Shown here in pieces: positions 34,487 to 45,839 of a stretch of DNA of 64,000 nt. Source of the DNA: Lineus longissimus (lineage: Eukaryota > Nemertea > Pilidiophora > Heteronemertea > Lineidae). The stretch spans positions 6,105,501 to 6,169,500 of the forward strand of contig NC_088325.1 in NCBI RefSeq assembly GCF_910592395.1, written 5' to 3'. Both the position numbers and the translations under genes were made by a program. Positions within the stretch are counted from its first letter, which is position 1. Each line of letters begins with the position of its first letter. The notes under the pieces were generated by a model. The model was not told the origin of the DNA, made no database searches, and saw only the letters and a list, made by a program, of their open reading frames with translations.

Positions 34487-37400
34487 CGTGATGATGATCC
34501 ACAAATTGCTAATGACGATGATAAGGAAGGGCATGATTGTGCCGAAGCCGAGCTGGAAGCCCAGAGCAAGGCCCTTGAGAAAAGGGCTTTCGGGTTCATC
34601 GGCTCGCAAGATGTCAGTACCTGCAACAACCGAAGCTAGACAATTAATATTTGAAGCAAGTTACATACAATCATAATACTTTACGGAGCTTCCCGTTTCG
34701 AATATGTCAGGAAATCGGCGCAGCTAGCCCGGGCAATTCCACGAGACGTAGCTAGATTTAGATGTGCCAACACGTGGCCGCATTTCTTAAGCATTTAAAA
34801 ATGTCGATATCTCACTAAATCTGACGGATTACCAACTGGTCTTAAACAAATTGACAGAACAAATTGGTAATTCACCGCTGAAATTAACAAGGACGTCATT
34901 GCATGCGCAGATGTTCGATTCTGCGAAATCTATTTTAGAAACGAGATGTGCTAGAGCTAGAGTACGGTCAGGATCTAAAACTAGACTAGAAGAAGAACAT
35001 TATTTATTACAAGATGACCATATACTCACCTAAAACGTCTTCCTTATGATATCTGTAAGTGTAGAACAAGTTTGCATTCACTAAGGCAACAGTTATCCCA
35101 GTAAAAATGATTGTTTTCCAAGCCCTCGATGTGGTGCAATATCCCATCGGGAAACGCACGGCTATGAGTCTGTCTAGTGACATCTCGGCGAGGAAAAGAC
35201 CAGATAGTATGGCGAACAAATAGACAGAGTACCACATCCACCTGCAAAGATTGTGAGTTTAGAAGATATGAGTTACGCAATTTTTTCCGAGTTCTAACTT
35301 CGAATTTTTACTCCTGCATCTTTCCGGCACGATATGAAAAAATAAGCGCTATATCCTTTTTATAGATCTAATTATTCTTCAACCGTTCCATTTGTTATTA
35401 GTTAACTATGCTTTGAAAATTGTTGACGTGTTTCCAACTAGTTTATATTCTTATTCATCATGTTGAGCAAAAGGCGCTACCGTGCGGATTATAATGGTTT
35501 GGGTAATTTCTATTGTAATGAGCTTGGTTAAAGCTCAGACTTTAGTGGCCGTAATGCTGGCCGCAGCGTGGAGCAGGCATTTTTGTACCGAAACGCTTAG
35601 TAAAAAGTAGGTATTGGCCAAATTGGAATACGGGCGAGTTAAAACACCTGTCAAACAAAGTTAAGACTTCGCTCCGCAAGGCTAGAAGAGACGGACGCGA
35701 GGCTTCTTGGGCCAAGTATAGGACGCTCAGAAATAAACTTAGAACTAGGTCTCGTAGTTGTTACAATGCTTACATCGAAACAGTCAGTAGAGATGTGAAA
35801 ACTAACTAACTAACTTTTTATCATAGCAAAGTGAATGTTGATTCCTAGAACTGTAAACTTTAACGGCACAAAGGCTGAGAGGGACGGTGATAAGGCGAGC
35901 TTGTTCAACGATTACTTTGCGTCGGTCTGCTCCACAGGGTTTGTGAATTTACCTGAGGTCAATGTTGTTTTTGACCCTCAGCTGGAGTGTTTTGAATTTA
36001 CGGCCGAGGAGGTTGCGAAATCCCTCAGTGCACTTCATGCTAAAAAGGCCTACGGACCAGAAGGTGTCGCGCCTCGGTTATTAAAGGAATGTGCCTATTC
36101 ACTAAGTTATTCATGTGCTCTTATGTTTAATTGTAGTATGTCGTCAGGTGAACTGCCAGACATTTGGAAACTGGCTAATGTTACACCGGTGTTCAAAATG
36201 GATGATAAGGGAACAGTTGAAAATTATCGTCCAATTTCTTTATTTATGTGTTATTTCTAAGGTCATGGAAAGGTTAATTCATACCTCCAAACTCCTTAAT
36301 GTTGTTCTGCCTAGATTACATGATTGAGATCACGGTTTCCGGGCCAAACGTTCCACCAGCACCCAGTTGGTGCAATCTTTTATACATGATATTGGTGAGA
36401 AACTGGATAAAGGGGACCAGGTTGATGCAGTATATCTTGACTTTAGTAAAGCTTCTGATAAAGTGCCGCATCTTTTACTTATCCATAAGCTACAGAGCTT
36501 TGGTATCAATGGCAGACTGTTGAGATGGTTTTCTGGTTATCTTACCGGTAGGAAACAAAGGGTTTGTCTGCATGGTGTTTTCTCCTCTATCAAGAGTGTA
36601 TCTTCTGGTGTCCCACAGGGTTCCATTCTTGGGCCACTGTTGTTTTTATTGTATGTTAATGTTGTCACCTTTTGCAGATGATTCAAAGTTGTTTAGAGTA
36701 ATAAAATCGGTTCATGACTGTTTGTTTATCCAAGACGATATTGAGAAGGTAGCCATTTGGTGTAAGAAGTGGGGAATGACCTTAAATGCCCCCAAGTGTC
36801 AAGTAGTGAGTTTCACCAGAAGGGTTAATCACCGTTTTTACTATTACAACATCGATGGCAAAGTTTTGGCAAAGGTGAACGAGGTCAGGGACCTTGGTGT
36901 TGTTGTGAGCAGCGATGTGACTTTCTCTTCTCACATCAATGCTATTGTAAAGAAAGCCAACCAGATTTGGGCAACGGTGCGGCGGGTCTTCGATAAGAGA
37001 AATAATCCTAGGTTGATGCGTCCTCTTTTCGAGTCTCTAGTCAGGTCTAAACTCGAATATAATACTGTGTCCTGGGATCCCCTCACAAAAGACAACTTGA
37101 CTAAAATTGAGCGTGTTCAACGCTGGGCAACCAGGTACATGCTCGGCGACCAACTGAGCTATAAGGACAGGCTTTTAGTCCTCAGCATAGCGCCACTCTC
37201 ACACAGGCGGGAAATGTCAGATTTGTCATTTTTATTCAAATGTTTTACCGGTATGGTTGATTTTGACACAACCAATCATTTACTTTTTAGAGAAAGGAGA
37301 GGGGACCCTCTTTTTATTCGCCGCCGCAGTTCATTTAGGACGGAAACTTTTTGCCGGTCTTTTTTTAATCGTGTCACTTACAGCTTGAACGCCCTGCCCA

Positions 37401-38604
37401 TGCGCGCGTTGTGCGGTGAGTCTTAATGTGTTCAGGCGCTCTATCGGTGTTTACTACAATGAGCTGTTGACGGGGCGCTTTGACCCGGACAATGCGTGTA
37501 CATGGGTTGGGCGCTGCAGATGTGCTAACTGTAGAATTTAAATCTCTCTGTGCCTGTTATTTTTTTAAAGTCCAATATTGATTGATTTTTATCATTACAT
37601 TTATTAATTTTTAGGGGACCCCTATTATGGGTCTATGATCCCTCTGGGTGTCCCTATTGAGTGCAATCATTGTGTTCCTTCGTTTGTTTGTATTTCTATT
37701 GTTTATGTTCTGTACTCTAGTATATTGGTGCTCAATAAACTTATATTAAATTAAATTTAAAAAAATTGTTACTTTCAGCACCCAAAGGCCAATGGTTCAT
37801 GTCGCGGAAATGCTTTTCGCGCCACACAGAAGTCACACTTTGTGTTTCCATCGCATCGATCCGATATAGACTATCGCTGTTTGGAGGGCACATCACTCTG
37901 GGTAGCGATAATACAATTGAAAATTCATATAAAAAGTCGATCAGACTTTAAGGTTTTCCATGTCCTACTAGGTAATTACATCTGTACACTGCTTTTGTCG
38001 TTGTTAAACGCAATTGTTGTTCGTTCAAAATTACAAACTGATTTTGATTCACCAAAATCATCAATGTAAATACGCATTGAATATAAATTTTGACGGTGAT
38101 ATTTAAGTACATCAATCAAAAACACAATACACGCCCATTTTTATCGCGCTGGTACGTCCACGTTGCGGGCCTTGTACCAAAGCAATGTGTATTTATGATT
38201 ACGAGCGGGCTACACGAAAACAATTTACAGGAAAGAATTAACCTGTCCAGCTTTAAGACTTACTTATATAGAATTTCTCTTGTGGGCTCCGGCAGTGATG
38301 CTGCAGACCCCCACTTCATGAGTGCAATTAGAAGAGTCATGGTATCAACTACTGCAAGTGCCGTCATATAGTGACACGACGAGATGTACCGGTTCGATTT
38401 CTTACTCGTTATCATAATGGAGATAGTGTTCCCTGGGATTCCTATGATGATGCATGCCCACCAGCCGTATTTCTTTAGGATAAAATATAGAGTCTTCAGC
38501 GCCCAGATGGAATACGTATCATCTTCTGTCGCCTCGGTTGCTTTGGTAATGGTGACATCCGCACGGGCTGAGCCAATCATTTCAATGGAGTCCGATACTA
38601 TCAT
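34487..38604 (-). pseudogene. Truncated duplicate of the five-exon GPCR (exons 1-3 only)
   Basis: Exon 1 is 38604-38264, exon 2 is 35241-35030 and exon 3 is 34620-34487. All splice sites match the intact gene at 9194-12748. Exons 4 and 5 (TM6 and TM7) are missing because the duplication ends in intron 3. All three reading frames are open. The two length differences are multiples of three: 15 bases lost in TM2 (MTLLMISWAIAL becomes MTLLIAL) and 9 bases lost after RFPM. Loss of five residues from TM2 and of the last two helices rules out a normal receptor. A CR1-like LINE sits in intron 1. Confidence 0.88.
35480..37765 (+). mobile_element. 5'-truncated CR1-like LINE with frameshifted reverse transcriptase
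   Basis: The left arm has an empty site (GGCGCTATTTGTTACT reading toward the LINE), so both ends are defined. RT motifs are clear but spread over frames. Early: KAYGPEGVAPRLLKE and VENYRPISL (about 36040-36240). Middle: QVDAVYLDFSKASDKVPH and SSGVPQGSILGPLLFLLYVN. Late: FADDSKLF in a new frame (about 36690) with the FADD active-site box, then WCKKWGMTLNAPKCQ and the C-terminal SKLEYNTVSWDP. Upstream, endonuclease sequence is missing. The 3' end is A/T-rich with AATAAA-like words near 37733. It is dead, and it arrived after the inverted duplication. Confidence 0.92.
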
Positions 38605-40249
38605 CGTACATAATCAAATCGGCATTTCAGCATTCAGAATTTTCGATTTGCAGCCGACAGAAGATACTTATAACAACAATTCGGAATGTCTCTGGCTCAA
38701 TTTAATGCATCCTTTGTTTCAACGTGTCTACATGTCTACACGTAGCTACGTGATAACAAGCATGTTTCTTTGGTTAAGATTTGGCGATGATACGATGCTT
38801 GTTGAGAAGAGCTCCTACCTCAATACCTAAGGTGGTCGCGTTTCTCCATGGTTTCTGTCTTCCTACAGCGGGTTCGGTTCCTAGTGCGACACACCCCGTA
38901 AGCTGCTAACAGTTTGTCGGTGAAAACTAAACTGTTATGATAGTGTACAGCTATCGTGACTTTGAGATGAACCCATGTTTTTCGCTGTCCAATATAACTG
39001 GATGGCTCCGTTTTATGACCATTGTAAAGGTCGATATGCAATGACAACAACCCAGCAACCATTTCTAAAACACCAGTCTTTGTTAATATTGCGTGGCTGC
39101 ATTGAACACGTCGCCCATCTATCTATCTTCATAATAACTTTCTACATTGTTGCAGATATCTCTGAAGTTCATATTTCAACCGATCTGTCCATAATTGTCT
39201 TTGTTCGACAGAAAGTAACAGACAAATTATGGTCAATTATAAAGATGTATGCAGAGAGTTTTCAAAATGTCATTATTGTCGACAAATTGACATATTTTAA
39301 TTAGGAGTTTGGTGATGCATTCTTGCCTGATACACAGTTAATACTAAGAATGAAGCAGGTATAGGTGGCATTCATGTACCGGGGTATTCAGAAATGGCTG
39401 CCCGTCTTTGAAGTTCTACGTAAGAGTTGGACGGACAAAAATGTGTCCAAAATTGTACTGATCTTCGATGATATATTATACATATCGCGTGTAAATTTAA
39501 GCGAATTGGATAGCGGTACTACAGTAACGACATTATTTGTAGGACGCCTTAAAATAACACTATCAGTAATTTGCCAGTTTTAAAAACCACGGGATCGCAA
39601 TCAGCTTTTAACCTCTAGAATATCAGCTGGAATCTGTTTTATTGATTCATTGAAGATCTACCTATATTAGTAACGCAGATTCATGATAGGCTGCAAGGGA
39701 TGTGACGTTTTTGCAGGGTCTGTGCAACTTTATTGACGGCACCCTTGGAACCGATCGAGGTCTAGGGTTCTTATAAAACGAGGTGTCCTATTTAAAGAAG
39801 CGATGTTATGACTTTTTAGAGCTGTTTTATCATTTTTATAACAAATACGTATACCTTTTGACCGAAGATGACCTTGCATTTTAAAAAATCACAAAAGTGC
39901 TGACAGTTCATGTCAGCTTTTTACTTACATTGTTTTGCATAATAAAGAGTTGGATAAATTGCATCAGTTTCGGTAAGTCAGACTTGGAAATTAGGCAACT
40001 GATGAACAAACAGGCCTCGTCATATTGTAGGTAAATGACCACGGCCATCAGGCTTTTTAAAGACGAATAAAGAAAAGTGGCACAAAAATTTGAATTACCA
40101 GCAAAGCTATTGTTTTTTCCTCCATTCGTATTTGAACTCCCGCTTAAGCTGTATTTACACAGTCCCGATTTTTAACATGATAGAGCCGCGATGTGATTAA
40201 TATTCCTTAAGTCACCTGTCATCACCGGCAGTGCGTCATACACTTGTGG

Positions 40250-40923
40250 AGGCAAATCTGGTGGAAAATGCACTTTTAACCTGTAGTTGTTTAGCTCACC
40301 TGTTGGGACTTACACTACCGTGGTGTCGGTCGCCTATGTTCGTTGTCGAATGTTTATATAGCAGATCACGTTGCGTAACCGCTGGGGCTAGATGGCTAAA
40401 ACTTTGTATGATGGTAGCTTTGGGTTATATGCCCAGACGCATTTTTAACGACATTTTTATGATGAGTGCATGTCAACTAGTTGATGACACATGTTTTTGA
40501 CTGATTTGACCTACTTTTCAAGGTCACAGAGAGTTCATTCTCTAAAATTGCACCGGAATGTGGCACATTTCTCTACTGCTTGACAGAGACTCTTAAAGTT
40601 TTATGTGTCGACACTTATTAAGCATCTCTACATTTTTGACAAAGATTTACTAGGTCAATTTGACCTACTTCACATTTTTACTTAGGTCAAATGTCATAAA
40701 ATCTTAATTGGGGACATGTATCGAGAAACTTTCATTTCATGATCTTCAAATGAATGCCATCGATTAATGTGAACAGCAGAACATTGGGCTAGAAGAATAT
40801 GACATGGACCTAATTTCCAAAGTCACATAGGTCAAAATCATGAATTGATGCACCGCGCTGGGTTAGGACGAACATCTATACGACGACGTCGTCACACTGT
40901 CAATCGAATAACCCACTGAAATG
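40250..40923 (-). repeat. Fuller copy of the 'aggtcaaa / gtgagct' dispersed repeat in the right arm
   Basis: TTTAGCTCACCTGTTGGGAC, the variable spacer, GTTGCGTAACC, then GACCTACTTTTCAAGGTCAC and TTAGGTCAAATGTCATAAAA follow in the order expected from the reverse complement of the unit at 57.6-58.0 kb. The left arm keeps only the outer parts. Deletion there is therefore more likely than insertion here. One gap (about 40798-40923) is bounded by ATGACA on both sides. Confidence 0.6.
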
Positions 40924-40976
40924 ACATTGTGACGTAAATTATCGGCGTGCACTCAGAAGATTGTAAAGGTAGTATT

Positions 40977-43492
40977 CAGTCAGTTGGCCGCGCCCCCATT
41001 TCCGCGTAATTCTCTCTGCGCTATGACGTCACTGCATATCATTACGAGCTCATTATCGCGTACATTTAGGCGTGAAAAATATGAAGTCGGAAATCGATCC
41101 TAAACTTGTCAAAATCTTTCTGAATGACATTCAAATGGAACATATTATTCTAGATGAAACATTAATTAGTAGTTTCATTAAGAAAAAAGTGTAAAAAGTC
41201 CTGAGGTTTGCTGTTTACGTGACTTTGAACAGCGGGCGTCGCCCGAAAATTTGCAATTTTTTCACGTAATTTTGTTGAATAAATGCACCTAACTCATCAA
41301 AAACATCGCGCGTGCTCAGAAGTAATGACTGATATTTATTGTTATATGTATCTTTGACTGAATAACACGATAGTAAAAATGATTATTTCTGTTGCACGGC
41401 TGGAAAATGCGTTTAAGTTGACTCTGATTTTTGTCAGAAAATGTTGCAGCCGGATTTAGGTCCGACCACACCCGAAGTTGAGCCGAAGAGGCCCGAACAC
41501 TAGGATCGCCACCATCGCTACAAAACGTGTTCTAGAATACTGATTATGAAAACTTGTCCAATAGCTCATCCTGCTGTCCCATCCCTCCTTTCATGAGACC
41601 ACCATTGCCCAAATTTAATGACAAAATGATGCAAAGAAGAAACTTAACATTAAAGATAACTAATCCTCTCTTCTGCATCTTGAAACTTAAAAGTGAAACG
41701 CTAACATTGAAACAAGAACACTAATAACAAACAGACAGTCAATTGTTGAAGGGTGTAAAACACAATGCCAAATTCAAATTCTTGCAAGTGGTGCTGTTGA
41801 ACTTTTCAAGTGGAAGGAATCAAACTTATTTTCATTCATGACGTTATTTGCTAATGATTGTTTACACCATTCAACAGCTTGACATGTTCATCAAACCCGA
41901 TTGACTGGAGAAGTGAAAGTATTAGCTGAAAGATAAAGCAGATTTTTCCTGAATGACAACAGCATGGATGTACAATTACAACAGACAAATTGATGACAAA
42001 CTTCAAGTTAAACCAATCACAATCTTGCAGGAAGATGTCCTGTAATAGGTTAAGTTTACACCTTTAATACTGGCATTGGTCATGCTGCTCAAATTACATA
42101 CTTTATCAGCTTTTTGGTATTATCTTTTACTGATACAGCAACTCTAAAAATGAGATGATGGCAAGTTCTGTGCGCGATGTCTGGCACAAAATAACTCTTG
42201 TGGGGGTACTGATGAGGCTATTCCCGGCTTTATAAGCATCATTGATGGCTTGAAAGCCAGTTCAGACCCAGGCCAGGGTCAGGGAAAATAAACTATCCAT
42301 CCAAAGGTCGTCCAAAATTACCAGACAATGCCTATTATTGAGCCATGTCACCTAGTAGGCCCTGGTGTTTTGGACCGTGAAGATCCACATTGTAATGTGT
42401 ATATGATTTCTTTTCCTGAACTATGGCAGCCTTTTACAGGCAAATCTGGCAAAAAAGTGCCTAAACATAGGCAACTAAAATTACCAAACAAACAAAAGAT
42501 ATATCATTATGAGAAAGTTTATTTTCACAGAGGATATACAGAGAAATTTCTGAAGAATCAGCCGGATTGCCCCACAGTAGTAGTAGACATCTCAGTCACC
42601 TGGATCTTTTCGGAAGTGAAGCATCATGGCTCATGCTTTACTATTTGAGCACATCCACACAAATCGATAGTATTTCTGGTCAATGTCAATGACGATATGG
42701 TGGAACACATGACATACCTCCAGTCTCATAACATAACATAACACTCACTCAGTCACTGTCGCTCGGACATTTCTGATGACTATTCTACCAGTAGCTTTAT
42801 CAAAAGGCTCAAAATCATCTGGTCATTTGGCCACAAGTTGTAGAAATTATAGTCAGACTAAGCATATTCATCAACAGAACTCAAACAGGCTACCATCATG
42901 CCATTCTCACTTTTAACCACAATTTTTTTGAGACACGCTGTGCATTAAAATATTTTTACAATATCGCGTCGTTGCCGCGAAAAACGGCTCGATTAATATC
43001 ACGTGATCCAAAACGTCATAAATATTAATGAGATTACTTCGAAAAATCACCAAATTAAGTGCCAAAAAAGAAATATTTAGGAAACCGGGTGCCCAAATGT
43101 TTTAAAAGATACAAATTCATTTAGGATTGGTCAACCACTTCGCAAAAAATCAATTTACCAAATATCGCCGCAAAGTGGGAAAATATCTTTGAGTGAGGTA
43201 TGTTCAGCGAAGATTGCGAATATATCATCTTTCGAAAAATTGATCAAACTCGGTTGATTTTGCTTGGAATTTGATGAAATAAACACCAATTTTTTCTTTC
43301 AATAACTAACAATTTCGCCATCTTTGATCAATCGCTCTCCCCGAACAGTCCTGCATGCTACAGAGGTTTTAGTCTCTGCCACAAATATGGCGCGAGTTAG
43401 TACCAAATTTTTACCGATAGGTGACAGTAGCAGCGCAACGCAGAGAGAAACGCTTTTTGAGCGCTGCGAACGGGGGCGCGGCCAACTGACTG
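40977..43492. mobile_element. 2.5 kb TIR transposon, right arm only
   Basis: CAGTCAGTTGGCCGCGCCCC at 40977 is exactly mirrored at 43492, as a perfect TIR of about 21 bp. The left arm has an uninterrupted site there (GATTGTATTTGATAGTAGGT reading in the matching direction), so it inserted after duplication. Outside the termini, both ends share the word TCTCTCTGCG. The target duplication is unclear (possibly TAT). No transposase is recognised, so it is probably non-autonomous. A 106-codon ORF at 42328-42648 is unassigned. Confidence 0.85.
42328..42648 (+). CDS. Unassigned 106-residue ORF inside the TIR transposon
   Basis: The ORF starts MPIIEPCHLVGPGVLDRED and contains WQPFTGKSGKKVPKHRQ, a basic stretch and TVVVDISVTW. 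It ends at a stop with no donor site in evidence. No family is recognised. It may be a captured exon or a relic of an element-encoded protein. Its position within a probably non-autonomous transposon argues against a host gene. Confidence 0.25.
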   Translation: MPIIEPCHLVGPGVLDREDPHCNVYMISFPELWQPFTGKSGKKVPKHRQLKLPNKQKIYHYEKVYFHRGYTEKFLKNQPDCPTVVVDISVTWIFSEVKHHGSCFTI

Positions 43493-45342
43493 TATGTAAA
43501 TGTTGAAACGAGCCAAATGAAACAAGCCAAACTAAACGATCCAAAAAGACGATTTAAACCTGAGCCGAAAGATCAAATTCACATGTAATATTCATTGCAG
43601 GATTCGGTCTAGTATGTTTAAAGCACAAAATATGATATTATTCACGAAGTCCCATTCAATATGATTCATTTAAGTTTGGCATGGTGCACCATGGAACGTT
43701 TCATTTACTCGTTTATTTTGGCTTGTTTAGAATGTAAACGAGTCCACCTAAGTGGGCCTGAGTGAATAAAATTGCTTTTTTCATTTCATGCAAATATCAA
43801 CCTAACGCTTGCAATCATATTGCATCTAAATCTAATCTTCAGTTTAATGTGTAGAATGTTTATTTGGTTCGTTTAGTTTGTCTTGTTGTATTTAGCTCGT
43901 TTCAACATTTACATACTACCGATTGGAAAGGTTTCTATGCGCCCGGGTCCGGTATCTTCAAAAGCATAGCATCCGCAGTCGAGTTTAACACTAGCAATTA
44001 CGTAAATTATCCTCGAGGACGTTATCTCTTTCAGTTAGACCCATTAAGCTGTCCAGGTTAGGACTCATCGCATCCATTTAATTAGCTAACATTATTTTGA
44101 TCAACTCAGCCCAGGAGTTGTGCGTGATAAAATTAACGAATCACGCACCTTTCTTCTCTTTGAGAGTTGAGACAAAATTGAAAAAAAAACGTCAAACACT
44201 TTCAGAAAAAAAGTGAACTAAGTAGAAAAAATCTCCAACTTTCGTCAATGAACTCCTTGTGAACCTACGGAGTCTGACCTATAGTATGATTTCATTTGCA
44301 TGATTCGGTATAACATGCCCTAATTGTTTTGTAGACTGTCAGTTATAAAAGCATGATCATGAATATTTACGGAGCTATCCGATCTTTTATGCATGCAAAT
44401 ATGCCCTGCGCTTATCAAGTCAATAATGAAAAAAATGTGTTTGTCGGACCCTGCAACATGTATGCATTATTCGCATTATTATAGTAGTTGCCGACATGAC
44501 ATGACTGACTTGTCACTGAATTGTCTCAGTGCAACATGGTAGTGGCATATCCTAATTACGTGTCATGACGACGTTTGATAAAAAAACCTACAATAATCAG
44601 CGGACAATTTTGTGTTCACCTGCTCTTGTTAATACGTTTTGTCATCAGGGGTACGTTACGAAAGTGAGTGTAACAATATCCCACGGCTGTATAAAACAAG
44701 CTGATTTCCGAACAATTTCAAATCGCTTTCGGAAGACAAGATCGACAAACTAAGGAGGTGGACTCAAGATAAAGCAGGTGAGTACTATCATCTTTAATGG
44801 AGTTGTTTCAAGCAAGGGGTGGTATTTCTGTGGAAACGCGGGCTCCATAGGGTTAAACAAAATGCATCCTTAAATGAAACTTTAAAGCCTGATATTTTGT
44901 TTATCTAGTTCTTGACCCTATTGCAAAATTCGTACAAGGTATTGCCAAAAGCGAGCGTTTGAAATCGCATCACTCTCAGATTTCCCAGCTCCTTTGGCTC
45001 TTAATGTGTGCAGTGCCGTCTAACAAATGAACTAGTGATAAATTTTGAATCCTGCGTCGGTAAATGCTTTGCGAAAATGATGAATTCTATAACCGCCAAG
45101 TGATGAATAAGGACTGCGATGAAAACTCAATGCACGGTCCGGGGAAGGCGGAATATGGTTCAAGAAATAACCAGTCGTTAGAAAGTTTCCTCTGATCATG
45201 TGAAGGACTTAACGGATATATCGGGTTTATTCGTGAAAACAAGTTGCATGAGCACCTGGAACCTACATTGCCAGTTGCCGCTCAAAGCGGCAACTTGACA
45301 TAGCAGATTTTGCGTTCAGAACGCTAGACAATATAGATGTAC

Positions 45343-45710
45343 AGAGGCCATGTAGAATTAGCGGAATGAGCGGAATGAGCGGATTCTGTACAAAATATGA
45401 TATAATTTCATACAAAATGGAACTTAATGAATTATTTAAGTTTTAATTTGTTCGATACGCCACAAAGATTATTTGAAAATCGCTTTTAACAGTGGTTAAG
45501 CCATGACTCGCAATGAGGGCATGAAAACTGGTCTGTAGGGACAGTTTATTTCAGTCGGTAGCCGTGCGGAGCGCTTTATTACATACCTCCTTTCGTCTTC
45601 AGAGTTCAGGCATGGCTACGATCATCGCGACAAATACTGGCTTTTCCAGGTGATTGAAGCCCAGAATCCACTCATTCCGCTAATTCTGCATGGCCATGTA
45701 CAGTGCATAC
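45343..45710. mobile_element. MITE-like inverted repeat spanning the outer breakpoint of the right arm
   Basis: GCCATGTAGAATTAGCGGAA with TGAGCGGAATGAGCGGATTC near 45353-45390 is mirrored by CACTCATTCCGCTAATTCTG with CATGGCCATGTAC near 45670-45705. The left duplication arm contains only the first end, and homology stops at about 45445, inside this element. Confidence 0.6.
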
Positions 45711-45839
45711 AATTTCAAGTCTTTAAGATGCTCTGTTACTGTGTGACCGAGGTGCAAACTCGATGATAAACCTCGTCGACAAACAGCGTATTGTACTGCC
45801 CGCAGATCTGTCTATTTCTTCTTCTGCTTCAGATAAAAA

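Larger units (their letters stand above)
34362..45445 (-). repeat. Right arm of the large inverted duplication
   Basis: This is the reverse complement of 3820-11262, about 11.1 kb long because of private insertions: a LINE at 35480-37765 and a TIR element at 40977-43492. It also keeps about 340 bp (40436-40776) and about 125 bp (near 40798-40923) that the left arm lacks. Without these it is about 5.8 kb, matching the left arm without its foldback. The inner edge is near 34362 (CGGTTGAAGATATAT). The outer edge lies near 45445, inside a MITE-like inverted repeat. Confidence 0.93.
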
